The translations under genes and the position numbers were made by a program. This document shows, piece after piece, positions 7,304 to 15,419 of a stretch of 32,887 nucleotides of DNA. Origin of the DNA: an uncultured Methanofollis sp. (lineage in GTDB: Archaea; Halobacteriota; Methanomicrobia; Methanomicrobiales; Methanofollaceae); assembly GCF_937919355.1 (NCBI RefSeq), contig NZ_CALFSA010000235.1, positions 1 through 32,887 of the forward strand, in the 5' to 3' direction. Within the stretch, counting starts at the first letter, position 1. Each line of letters opens with the position of its first letter. The notes below the pieces were generated by a model. The model was not told the origin of the DNA. It worked only from the letters and a program-made list of their open reading frames with translations, and made no database searches.

Positions 7304-7780
7304 TTAGGCCGTGTGCAGGCCGGTGAGGTCTTCAAGGACCTTTGCCACGTCGATCCAGATCACGAGCCCGGTCGCCTCGGTCTCGTCGTTCTTATTCTCG
7401 CGGCTCTTGATGATCCCTTTCACATAGGCCTCACGGCAGAGGCCCGCGTCCATCTTTTCCACGTCGGCCTCGGTGACCTGCATCACGGCGTTGACATCGT
7501 CGACGATGATCCCGAGGTTTGCCCCGCCGGTCGCCTCCGAGACAAGGACGATGATCTTCCTGTTCTCGGTTTCTGCGCTGGTCTGGATATTGAGGAGGGT
7601 GGCGAGGTCGATGATGTTCGTGATCTCGCCCCTCAGGTTGATCACACCGGCGATGTGCGCGGGTGCCCGCGGCACAGGGGTGATCGGGATCATCTCCACG
7701 ATCTCCCGCGCCAGGTGGATATCGAGGGCGTAATACTCGCCGCCGAGTTCGAATTTCACCACGTCTACGATTTCTGCCAT
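7304..7780 (-). CDS. cheW: Chemotaxis coupling protein CheW (copy 1)
   Basis: The 158-residue protein is a single CheW domain (KFELGGEYYALDIHLAREIV ... IAGVINLRGEITNIIDL ... NLGIIVDDVNAVM), which couples receptors to the histidine kinase CheA. The ATG at 7780 is chosen because a GAGGGGCAGAAG ribosome site precedes it and it lies 10 bp after the stop of the receptor gene, so the two are co-transcribed and probably partners. It is a close paralogue of the CheW at 10053-10514, sharing the run REIVEMIPITPVP. A ten-residue upstream extension is possible but would overlap the receptor gene. No cheA is in the window. Confidence 0.93.
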   Translation of the reverse strand: MAEIVDVVKFELGGEYYALDIHLAREIVEMIPITPVPRAPAHIAGVINLRGEITNIIDLATLLNIQTSAETENRKIIVLVSEATGGANLGIIVDDVNAVMQVTEADVEKMDAGLCREAYVKGIIKSRENKNDETEATGLVIWIDVAKVLEDLTGLHTA

Positions 7781-7790
7781 CTTCTGCCCC

Positions 7791-9797
7791 TCAGAGGGTG
7801 AATTTGTCAAGTCTCTTCTTCAGGTTCCCGGCGAGGCCCGCCATCTCTTGGGCGCCGCCTCCGACCTCCTGGGCCGAGGCGCTGACTTCCTCAGTGAGGG
7901 CGGCCATGTTCTCGATGCCTTTGATATTCTGCTGGACCTCCTCCTTGTTCCGCTCCATCGCCTCCATCACGCGGTTGGTGGCGCTGGCCTGATCCTCGGT
8001 GGCCTTCGCGATCTCGCCGATGTTCTGGTTCGCTTCTTTCGATGCCTTTGCGATGGTGTTCAGCGCCTCGATGGCCTTCTCCACACTTGAGATCCCGGAA
8101 TTGATCTCGGTGTAGGCCGACTCCATGTTCTCTGCGGTCTTGTCGGTGGTGGTCTGGATGGTGGAGATGAGGTTCTCGATATCGTTCGTCGCCTTCTTCG
8201 ACTCTCCCGCGAGGTTTCTCACCTCGCCCGCGACGACGGCGAAGCCACGCCCGTGCTCGCCGGCCCGTGCCGCCTCGATCGCGGCGTTGAGGGCGAGGAG
8301 GTTGGTCTGGTTCGAGATGTCGTTGATGAGCTTCACGATCTTGCTGATCTCCTGCATCTGCTCGTTGAGGCGGGTGATCTCCTCGACGCTCTTCCTCGCG
8401 ATGCCTTCAACGCCCCGCATCTTTCCGGAGGCTTCCTTACCGAGGATCTCTGCCTGGTCGCCGAGTTCGGCCGCCTCGCCGGTCTTCTGGAGGACGTCCT
8501 GCGAGGTGCTGGCGATCTCCTCCACGGAGGCGGAGAGGTCCGACATCGTCCGTGCGATCTCCTCGATGTTCTCCAGGCTCTTCCTCGCCCCTTCCGCGGA
8601 CTTCTGGCTTGTCGTGGCGACCTGCTCGATCGCCTTTGCGATGTCCTCGGCGCTCCGGCTCGTTTCTTTCGTCCCGTTGTTGACCTGCTCTCCGACCGTG
8701 GCGATCTCCTTCAGCGTCTCCTGCAGGGACTCGCGGGCGTTCCTGTAGTTCTTTTTCAGGTCGCCGAGGACGTCGCCATCCCTGATCTCGATCTGTGCGG
8801 TGAGGTCGCCGCCGGCCATGGAGATCATCGCCTGCCGCATCTCGTCGGCGCTCTCCGCGAGGAGGCGGGCCTGTTCCTGGGCCTTCTTTTCCTGCTGTTT
8901 GATCTCGGTTATGTCCTGGATGATCTCGATGTGGCCGATCTTCTCGCCTCTCTCGTCCTTCAGGTAGGCGATATCGAGCTGGAAACTTGACCCGTCTATC
9001 TCGAAGAGGGTCGTGATCTCGTCCTTCCCGCTCTGGCGGAGTTTTACGATGCCGCAGTCGTTGTTGTTGCAGAGCGGTCCCTTCGTCGCCTGGCAGGATA
9101 TGCCGCAGTCTCTCTCACGGTCCCTCTTCCACTGGGACTCGAAGCCCTTATTCATGAAGGTCCAGTTCATGTTCATGTCGGTGACCGAGATCGGGAAGGG
9201 TATCCTGTCCAGGATGGATTGGTACCACACGGCTTTCCTGTCGGTTTCTTCGGCGAGTTCTTTCGCCCGCTGCTGCTCCTCGTACGCCTCTGTCATATCG
9301 ACGATGACAAGGAGCATACTCTCGACTTTGCCCTTCTCGTCGAGGAACGGGATGCTGTATTCGACGGCGCGCTTTATGCCTGCGGGGTATTTGACGACTG
9401 TCGTCGAGTAGCCGCGGCTCTTTTTCTGGAGCGTGTCCCTGAGTCCGTCTCCTTCCTGTTCGAGGATGGTGAAGTCCCCGGTATTTATTCCAATGATGTC
9501 GTCGTGGCTCATGCCGCTGAACTCTTCGAATGCCTCGTTGTCGTCGATGACATTGCAGGCGGTGTCCAGGAAGAGCATGGGGACAGGGTTCAACTTGATG
9601 GATGCGATGTAGTTCTTCAGGTCATGGGCGTCCTCTGCCCTCTCTTCCTCTGTCTTTGCCATCTTTACGAGACATGCTTTGAGGGGTTCTATCAATGGTT
9701 TGATGGCCTTATCGGCGTCTTTCTCATCGATAGTGCGGGAGAAATCCCCTTCCGAAGCAGATTCCAGTATTTCGATAATTTCCTTGATATCGGACAT
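7791..9797 (-). CDS. Soluble methyl-accepting chemotaxis protein with two PAS domains (receptor 1)
   Basis: The 668-residue protein has no membrane segment or signal peptide, so it is a cytoplasmic receptor. In order: an N-terminal helical region (1-60), PAS 1 (about 65-170), PAS 2 (about 190-300), a short HAMP-like linker (about 315-360), and the signalling domain with the standard tip LLALNAAIEAARAGEHGRGF. PAS 2 contains four cysteines, Cys231, 235, 243 and 248, in DCGISCQATKGPLC... NDC, suggesting a bound metal, iron-sulfur centre or thiol switch; this is inference. A GAAGGGA ribosome site lies 6 bp before the ATG. It is paired with its own CheW downstream. There is no C-terminal CheR-binding pentapeptide. 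Confidence 0.93.
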   Translation of the reverse strand: MSDIKEIIEILESASEGDFSRTIDEKDADKAIKPLIEPLKACLVKMAKTEEERAEDAHDLKNYIASIKLNPVPMLFLDTACNVIDDNEAFEEFSGMSHDDIIGINTGDFTILEQEGDGLRDTLQKKSRGYSTTVVKYPAGIKRAVEYSIPFLDEKGKVESMLLVIVDMTEAYEEQQRAKELAEETDRKAVWYQSILDRIPFPISVTDMNMNWTFMNKGFESQWKRDRERDCGISCQATKGPLCNNNDCGIVKLRQSGKDEITTLFEIDGSSFQLDIAYLKDERGEKIGHIEIIQDITEIKQQEKKAQEQARLLAESADEMRQAMISMAGGDLTAQIEIRDGDVLGDLKKNYRNARESLQETLKEIATVGEQVNNGTKETSRSAEDIAKAIEQVATTSQKSAEGARKSLENIEEIARTMSDLSASVEEIASTSQDVLQKTGEAAELGDQAEILGKEASGKMRGVEGIARKSVEEITRLNEQMQEISKIVKLINDISNQTNLLALNAAIEAARAGEHGRGFAVVAGEVRNLAGESKKATNDIENLISTIQTTTDKTAENMESAYTEINSGISSVEKAIEALNTIAKASKEANQNIGEIAKATEDQASATNRVMEAMERNKEEVQQNIKGIENMAALTEEVSASAQEVGGGAQEMAGLAGNLKKRLDKFTL

Positions 9798-9906
9798 GGC
9801 GTTCCCTTCTGGTCTGATTACGCCCCGTGTATGCGCAACATACTGAAAATGATGAATGAAGTCTCTGTAGCGGGTAACCGACAGGCGTGCGCAGTGCTCG
9901 AAGCGT

Positions 9907-9927
9907 CAGGTACGTACTTACAGGTAC
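9907..9927. promoter_or_regulatory. Direct repeat CAGGTAC next to the receptor-1 promoter
   Basis: Two CAGGTAC copies (9907-9913 and 9921-9927) are spaced 14 bp start to start and lie just downstream of the putative TATA box on the minus strand; the centre also contains the palindrome GTACGTAC. The position suits a regulator-binding site. No regulator is known. Confidence 0.35.
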
Positions 9928-9929
9928 TG

Positions 9930-9944
9930 GTATATATTATTTTT
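9930..9944 (-). promoter_or_regulatory. TATA-like promoter of receptor 1
   Basis: The minus strand reads AATAATATATACC in an A/T-rich tract, the best TATA candidate between the cheW of copy 2 and receptor 1. It implies a leader of more than 100 nt before the ATG at 9797. Confidence 0.4.
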
Positions 9945-10052
9945 CAATTTTGAATATTGAAGATTATTTAATTTATTTGCTTATCTACAAAAAATATATC
10001 TTGTATCGTATTATGCCGCACCTATGGGCGCCACTCTGACACCACCTCTGCA

Positions 10053-10514
10053 TCAGGCAGGGGCGACGAGGCTCCTGAGGACCTTGGTCATGTCGATCCA
10101 GATCACCAGGCCCTTCTCCTCGGTGTCATCTCCGCCGATCTTGATGATCCCCTTCACGAAGGCCTCATGGCAGAGTGTTGCGTCCATCGTCTCCACGTCG
10201 TCCTCGGAGACCTGCATCACCGAATGGACATCGTCGACGATGATCCCGAGGTTTGAACCCCCGGCGACCTCCGGGACGAGGACGATGATCTTCCTGTTCG
10301 TCACCTCTCCCCGGTCAGGGATCTGGAGGAGGGTGGTGAGGGTGATGATGTTCGTGATCTCGCCCCTGAGGTTGATGATCCCGGCAATATGCGGGGGTGC
10401 GAGGGGCACCGGGGTGATCGGGATCATCTCCACGATCTCCCGTGCCAGGAGGATGTCGACGGCGTATCTGGTACCCCCGATCTCGAACTCAACGACGTCG
10501 ATGATCTTTACCAC
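10053..10514 (-). CDS. cheW: Chemotaxis coupling protein CheW (copy 2)
   Basis: This 153-residue single-domain CheW is a close paralogue of the one at 7304-7780. It starts with GTG at 10514, preceded by a strong GAAGGGGGG ribosome site, 14 bp after the stop of receptor 2, so it is co-transcribed with that receptor. Conserved segments include DILLAREIVEMIPITP, IAGIINLRGEITNI and NLGIIVDDVHSVMQV. It bridges receptor and CheA in the chemotaxis array. Having a private CheW for each soluble receptor suggests either two arrays or a recent duplication. Confidence 0.93.
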   Translation of the reverse strand: MVKIIDVVEFEIGGTRYAVDILLAREIVEMIPITPVPLAPPHIAGIINLRGEITNIITLTTLLQIPDRGEVTNRKIIVLVPEVAGGSNLGIIVDDVHSVMQVSEDDVETMDATLCHEAFVKGIIKIGGDDTEEKGLVIWIDMTKVLRSLVAPA

Positions 10515-10528
10515 TCTGCGTCCCCCCT

Positions 10529-12682
10529 TCAGATCTTGAACCTGTCCATCTGCTTCTCAAGGTCGCCCGCCAGATCATGGAGTTCATGGGTGGCACTGTT
10601 GATCTCCTGCGTCGAGGCGCTCGTCTCTTCGGCAAGGGCGGCGAGGTCCTCGATCTGTTCAAGGCTCGACCTGGTCAGGCTGTTTCCTTCCTCGACGATC
10701 TTGACGACGGCATTGCTCGTGTTCGCCTGGTCCTCGATGGCCTTCGCGATCTCGCCCATGTCGTGGGTCACGGAGACCGCACCCTCGACAATCCTGTTCA
10801 GGGCGACGATCGCCTTGTTCACGCTATCGACACTTGCAGAGATCTCGGTGTTCGCCGAACTGATGTTCGAGGCGGTCTTCTCGCTCTTTGCCTGGATGGA
10901 GGTGATGAGGTTCTCGATGTCGTTCGTCGCCTTCTTCGACTCGCCTGCGAGGTTCCGCACCTCGCCCGCGACGACGGCGAAGCCGCGGCCGTGCTCGCCC
11001 GCCCGTGCCGCCTCGATCGCGGCGTTGAGGGCGAGGAGGTTCGTCTGGTTCGAGATGTCGGTGATGAGCTTCACGATCTTGTCGATCTCGTGGATCTCCT
11101 GGTTGAGTTGTGTGATGTTGACCACACTCTCGCTGGCGATCTTTTCGACGGCCGTGATCTTCGTGTTGGCCTCCTTACCGAGGTTCTCCGCACCTCTGCC
11201 CATCTCGGCGACGTTCTGCGCCCGCTCAAGGACTTCCTGCGAGGTGCTGGCGATCTCCTCGTTCGAGGCCGAGAGGTCGCTGAACTTCTGGGTGATCTCC
11301 TCCATCTTGGTGAGGGTTCTCTTCCCGAGGTCCGCGCACCTCTGGCTGGTGAGGGCCACCTGCTCCGCGGCCTTGGCGATCTGGTCGCCGCCCTTGCTTG
11401 CTTCAAGGGTGCCGAGCTGGACCTGTTCAGTCGCCTGTTTCACCTGCCTGAACGCGCCGCTGCCATTGACGGTGATCTGGTCCAGGGATTCCTTGAACCG
11501 CTTGAATTCTCCTGAAACCTCAATGTCCCCGGAGAATTTTTTCGTGTAGTCGCCGTCGGCGAGGGCCGCCGCGACCTGCATTCCTTCGTCCAGGGGTTTG
11601 TGGATGGCGTCGAGGAGGTCGTTGACGCCTCCTATGACTTTTGCGAACTCCCCTGCATGCTTCGAGGCGTCGGCCCGCATGGCCAACCGTCCTTCTCTGC
11701 CGGCCGCTGCAAGTTTATTTGCATCGTCCACGAGTCTCTGGATCGCCTCCATCATAGCGATGAAGGCCGGGACAATGTGGTCGTTCTCAGAACGTCGTCC
11801 AATACGCTTGAAGCCCTCCAGGTCTTTCAGGTCGCCCCGGCTGATGTTCTTCGCTGTCTCCTGGAGATGGAGGAGGCGGTCCAGGACGACATTGATCTCC
11901 GCGGCCATCTCGGCATAGATCCCCTCGTAGTGCCCTTCGACTTTCCTGGTGTAGTCGTTCTGTGCGGCCCTCTGGAGGACGGCATTCCCTTCTTTCAGGG
12001 CATTGAGTTCGTCGACGCAGCGGTTGATGCTCTCTTTAAGTTTCTTGAAGTCACCCTTATATTCGGCCGTGATCTTCTCCGGGATCTCGCCCCGGCCGAT
12101 CTTGTCGATCATGGCGATGGTCGGCGGGATGGGTTCGATGATTGCGTCGATGATCTCGTTGACGCCCTTCGCGATCTGGGGGAGTTCGCCCTCGCCGTCG
12201 AGTTTTGCCCTGACCGAGAGGTTCCCGTTTCTGATCCCGTCGGCCACGCCGAGGAGGTCCTTGATCATCCTGACTTCGCCGGTGACGTCGGGGAAATACT
12301 CGACGGCACCGATGATCGTGCCGCTGCCGTCCCTGTATGGGACGCCGGTGCACTTGATCACCCGTCCGTCCCCGAGGTCGTTGGTGATGATGTTGACCTG
12401 CCCGTCCTTCATTGCAACCCTGCAGGGGCAGTCCTTCGATCTGCAGAGGCCTGTCCTGTAGAGTTCATAGCATGGTTTGCCTATGCAGTCCTCCTGCTTT
12501 TTTCCGAGGAGGTCTGCGGCCGCCCTGTTGATGTAGAGGATATGAAATTCGGTGTCGACGATGTGGGCCGGGAGGGGGATCTGGTCCATGCCTGCGGCCA
12601 GAGTCTCGTTTTTCCGTATCTCCTTCTCGAGCCTGGTGATCTTCTTCTGACATTCTTCGATGGTGGGTCCCTTCTCTGGCAT
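10529..12682 (-). CDS. Soluble methyl-accepting chemotaxis protein with PAS and poly-HAMP region (receptor 2)
   Basis: The 717-residue cytoplasmic receptor has no membrane segment. It starts with a coiled coil (about 8-28), then one PAS domain (about 30-135), then a long helical region (about 145-415) made of successive HAMP-like modules marked by repeats such as GNLSVRAKL, GEIPEKI, NDYTRKVEG, EGRLAMRAD and GDYTKKFSG, and finally the signalling domain with the canonical tip LLALNAAIEAARAGEHGRGF. The PAS domain has cysteines 66, 71, 80, 85 and 87 (CIGKPCYELYRTGLC ... DCPC), like the cluster in receptor 1. Cheek-by-jowl with its CheW, it forms the second MCP-CheW unit. Confidence 0.93.
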   Translation of the reverse strand: MPEKGPTIEECQKKITRLEKEIRKNETLAAGMDQIPLPAHIVDTEFHILYINRAAADLLGKKQEDCIGKPCYELYRTGLCRSKDCPCRVAMKDGQVNIITNDLGDGRVIKCTGVPYRDGSGTIIGAVEYFPDVTGEVRMIKDLLGVADGIRNGNLSVRAKLDGEGELPQIAKGVNEIIDAIIEPIPPTIAMIDKIGRGEIPEKITAEYKGDFKKLKESINRCVDELNALKEGNAVLQRAAQNDYTRKVEGHYEGIYAEMAAEINVVLDRLLHLQETAKNISRGDLKDLEGFKRIGRRSENDHIVPAFIAMMEAIQRLVDDANKLAAAGREGRLAMRADASKHAGEFAKVIGGVNDLLDAIHKPLDEGMQVAAALADGDYTKKFSGDIEVSGEFKRFKESLDQITVNGSGAFRQVKQATEQVQLGTLEASKGGDQIAKAAEQVALTSQRCADLGKRTLTKMEEITQKFSDLSASNEEIASTSQEVLERAQNVAEMGRGAENLGKEANTKITAVEKIASESVVNITQLNQEIHEIDKIVKLITDISNQTNLLALNAAIEAARAGEHGRGFAVVAGEVRNLAGESKKATNDIENLITSIQAKSEKTASNISSANTEISASVDSVNKAIVALNRIVEGAVSVTHDMGEIAKAIEDQANTSNAVVKIVEEGNSLTRSSLEQIEDLAALAEETSASTQEINSATHELHDLAGDLEKQMDRFKI

Positions 12683-13037
12683 GATGATCTCCTGTCTGCT
12701 TTTTGCTCTGGAGGACGATACTCGCCTATCCCATCACCGGGGAGTGCCGCGTATGCGTGGGGTCAGACATCGGGCTTCAGCCGGTGCGCTCCGGGATAAC
12801 TGATCATCTGCGCAGTATGATATTTAACAGATTGCATTTTATCAAATGCGTTATTCTGTCTACTTCACATTTTTAAAAGAGAATTTGCCGGACCACTCTG
12901 CCCCGATACCCCGGTCGGGTGGTTTTCTTGAAAAAATAGGAATGTTATCTCCGCTCGGGGGTCTTAATTCATTATATGTCAAAAAAATCCGTTTATTTGT
13001 GTGAGAACCCTGCACTGTTTTTCATATGCCTGCAGGC
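12683..13037. other. 355-bp intergenic region between receptor 2 and the DUF362 gene
   Basis: No gene seen. Two A/T-rich stretches stand out: 12818-12860, with a minus-strand TATA candidate (CTGTTAAATATCA, 12819-12831) about 140 bp upstream of receptor 2, and 12938-13025, which holds the end of the DUF362 transcript. The middle (12890-12930) is GC rich without a clear structure. Confidence 0.5.
12981..12987 (-). terminator. T-tract terminator after the DUF362 gene
   Basis: Seven consecutive T on the minus strand about 50 bases past the stop codon of the DUF362/ferredoxin gene, in A/T-rich surroundings. Confidence 0.4.
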
Positions 13038-14228
13038 TCACCTGAGAAGGGCCGAGATAATTTTTTCCGCGAGTCCCTGCCGCAGTCCTATCGCTCTGTT
13101 CTCACACATCTCGTGGCAGCAGTAACAGCGGATGCAGGCGGATTCATCGATCACGGCCATCCCTTCCTCGATGCTGATCGCGTCGACCGGGCAGGCGCGG
13201 GCACACCTGCCGCACCCGGTGCACCGCTCCGGGTCGGGCACCGGCTTTGGCCTGATCTCTGTCCCCCGCCTCTGGAGGAAGGATAAGATCTGCCGGTTGA
13301 TGAAGGGGACGGCGGGCGCCGCCGGGTGGGTGGACGCCTTCCTGAAGTCGGAGACCGTCACTGCCGCGGGGTCGTCGCCGGTCACCCTGACGTCCCTGAA
13401 GTCCGGTCTGACCCATCCGCGCTTTGCGGCACCGCTGATCGTGCCGATCTCGGCCGGTTCCATCCCCATCAAACGGGAGGTGACGATGTCGACCGCCGTC
13501 GGATCGGCGCTTGCGAGGACAGCCCCGATCGGCCGCGGCGATCCTGACATAGGGCCGTCCCCCTCCATCCCGACGACCGCGTCCATGACCTGGAGGGATG
13601 GGCGCACCAGGGTGTTGAGGTCGAGGAGCATCCCCGCAAACTCCTGCGGGTCCCTGAACCTGGCGTGGAAGACCGGTTTCTCAAGGCCGGGGATCACGCC
13701 GAAGAGGTTCTTGACGGCGCCAGAGTATCCGGTGAAAAGGTGGGTCTTCGCCTTCGAGACAACGACGATCGCGTCTGCGTCGAGGGCGGCGTCGATGATG
13801 GAGAAGCGCTTCATCACCTCGCCCTCCGGGAAGGGGACAGTCCTCGACGAGGTCGCAGTGGAGAGGGAGACCCCCGGTATCCCGGTCGCTCCGGTAAAGC
13901 CGCACTTCTCATAGGCCTTCTCAAGGTTCCGCCGGGTGTAAAGTGTCCCCGCCCCCGGCGAGTCTGCGATGACGACCGTGCACCCGTGGTCTGCAAGCAG
14001 GCGTGCGACCGCCTTCACGACCGCCGGGTGGGTGGTGACAGCCCGTCCGGGCACCGCCCCCATCAGGAGGTTTGGCTTGAGGAGCACCCGACTCCCCCGC
14101 GGGACGAAGGCCCCGACCCCGCCGAGGAGATCGACCGCCCGTTCCACCGCGGCATAGACCTGTGCTTCGTTGTATGTCCGGCAGTGGACGAGGGCGACCT
14201 CTTTTGCCGGGGGGTCTGCTGGCGTCAT
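13038..14228 (-). CDS. DUF362 domain protein with two [4Fe-4S] ferredoxin motifs
   Basis: The 396-residue protein has an N-terminal DUF362 domain (about residues 10-290, with VLLKPNLL, ADSPGAG, SKAKTHLFTGYSGAVKNLFG and DPTAVDIV) and a C-terminal pair of ferredoxin motifs, CTGCGRCARACP and CIRCYCCHEMCENRAI. Eight cysteines can bind two [4Fe-4S] clusters. Members are common in anaerobes and methanogens and are assumed to be iron-sulfur redox or assembly proteins, but the reaction is unknown. It is read alone; a repeat island separates it from the oxidoreductase operon upstream, and chemoreceptor genes follow after 355 bp. Confidence 0.9.
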   Translation of the reverse strand: MTPADPPAKEVALVHCRTYNEAQVYAAVERAVDLLGGVGAFVPRGSRVLLKPNLLMGAVPGRAVTTHPAVVKAVARLLADHGCTVVIADSPGAGTLYTRRNLEKAYEKCGFTGATGIPGVSLSTATSSRTVPFPEGEVMKRFSIIDAALDADAIVVVSKAKTHLFTGYSGAVKNLFGVIPGLEKPVFHARFRDPQEFAGMLLDLNTLVRPSLQVMDAVVGMEGDGPMSGSPRPIGAVLASADPTAVDIVTSRLMGMEPAEIGTISGAAKRGWVRPDFRDVRVTGDDPAAVTVSDFRKASTHPAAPAVPFINRQILSFLQRRGTEIRPKPVPDPERCTGCGRCARACPVDAISIEEGMAVIDESACIRCYCCHEMCENRAIGLRQGLAEKIISALLR

Positions 14229-14239
14229 CGTATCAACTC

Positions 14240-14640
14240 ATCTCTTTGTGGTCGGAAAAAAGGATCTGCACCGGCGGTGGGGGGGTTCGCGATGTTTTGC
14301 CCGGGGCACTCTATCAGGCCCCGGAGGGAGTATCGATTAATTGCCTTCCCCCCATTGCTCGCCGGGGGCTCTCGACTCCCTCCGGTCGTCCCCTGGAATT
14401 GCGATTGGCTCCGGGAAGAGTGAACCAGACATTCAAAGGAGAGCGAATGCCATATCCCCGCCTATCCTGAGCGGGGATCCGGGGGCGTAGTCCCCCGGTG
14501 GAGAACACCGATCCACTGCCTGAACTTCGTTCGAAAACCTACGGTTTTCTCAAGCCTGTTCTGCTTGCACCCCCGATCCCCGGTCATGAGAATAGAAAGC
14601 GGGGAGCAATCCCCCGCCCTGAATAGTTGATCGGTCTTTC
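14240..14640. repeat. Second palindrome island, related to the one at 270-955
   Basis: This gene-free stretch shares modules with the first island: TATCCTGAGCGGGGATCC followed by the 20-bp hairpin at 14479-14498 that is identical to 477-496; a GAAAACctacGGTTTTC hairpin (14532-14548) with a CTCAAGCCTGTTCTGCTTGC tail; and TCGACTCCCTCCGGTCGTCC near 14373, like 708-727. A CGGGGC/GCCCCG stem lies near 14302-14323. No credible ORF is present. Confidence 0.65.
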
Positions 14641-14649
14641 TGGGACTCT

Positions 14650-14895
14650 TCACCGCTCTTCGCGGACCATCGTGATCGCTTTCTTCGGGCAGACATTGGC
14701 GCAGACGCCGCAGCCCTTGCAGAAGTCGAGGTCGATATTGAGTTCCTCGTCGATCACGCCGTCGGGACAGTGGATCTCACAGATCCCGCACTGGTTGCAC
14801 TTTTCCCTGTCCACGACCGGGCGGAAGACCCGCCACGACCCGGTAAGCCCGCAGGCCCCGGTCTTCGGTCTGCTCAGTGCAAGCCGCTCTCTCAT
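14650..14895 (-). CDS. porD: 2-oxoacid:ferredoxin oxidoreductase, delta (ferredoxin) subunit
   Basis: This 81-residue subunit carries two [4Fe-4S] motifs, CNQCGICEIHCP (33-44) and CKGCGVCANVCP (59-70), the normal PorD/VorD arrangement, passing electrons from the thiamine site to ferredoxin. The start at 14895 overlaps the gamma-subunit stop as ATGA. It is the last gene of the beta-alpha-gamma-delta operon. Pyruvate is the most likely substrate from the alpha and beta subunits, but sequence alone does not exclude another 2-oxoacid. Confidence 0.88.
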   Translation of the reverse strand: MRERLALSRPKTGACGLTGSWRVFRPVVDREKCNQCGICEIHCPDGVIDEELNIDLDFCKGCGVCANVCPKKAITMVREER

Positions 14896-15419
14896 ATGAC
14901 CATCTCCTTGTAGGCAGCCTCGGCCACCTGCACGTTCCGCTCGTCGGAGAACATCTCCCTGATCGCCTGCTTTGCCGACTCGAAGGAGACGATGCCGAGT
15001 TTTGCCGCCGCACCCAGGAAGGGTGTGTTCACGATCGGCGTCCCGGCGATCGCCAGGTTCTTTGCAAGGGCGATGTCGGTGAGGTCGACGTGGTGTGAAA
15101 CGAATCCCGGGAACTCGTGGGGGTGCTCCGAGTTGACGAGCACGCTTCCGCCCTTCTTGAGGCCCTGGAGGACGTCCACCGTCTCCATCACCGAGGCGTC
15201 GAGGACGACGACCATGTCGGGGTTCCTGATCTGGGAGTAGATCTTGATCGGGGCGTCGTCGATCCGGACGAAGGAGACGACAGGGGCCCCACGCCGCTCT
15301 GCACCGTAGAAGGGGCATGCGGTGGCATATTTTCCGTCCCTGAACGCCGCAAGGGCGAGGAGGCGGGCCGCGGTCACGCCGCCCTGCCCGCCGCGGGAAT
15401 GGATCCTGATCTCGTACAT
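14892..15419 (-). CDS. porG: 2-oxoacid:ferredoxin oxidoreductase, gamma subunit
   Basis: The 175-residue gamma subunit has the characteristic HSRGGQGGVTAARLLA motif at the N-terminus, followed by YGAERRGAPVVSFVRI and NTPFLGAAAKL, as in PorG/VorG. It belongs to the pyruvate/2-oxoacid synthase complex in the cytoplasm. Its ATG shares one base with the alpha-subunit TAA (TAATG), and its stop overlaps the delta start, so all four subunits are translationally linked. Confidence 0.9.
   Translation of the reverse strand: MYEIRIHSRGGQGGVTAARLLALAAFRDGKYATACPFYGAERRGAPVVSFVRIDDAPIKIYSQIRNPDMVVVLDASVMETVDVLQGLKKGGSVLVNSEHPHEFPGFVSHHVDLTDIALAKNLAIAGTPIVNTPFLGAAAKLGIVSFESAKQAIREMFSDERNVQVAEAAYKEMVI

Noticed and set aside
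10389..11549. Long plus-strand ORFs opposite receptor 2
   Set aside because: They mirror the repetitive codons of the coiled-coil signalling domain and show no independent protein features.
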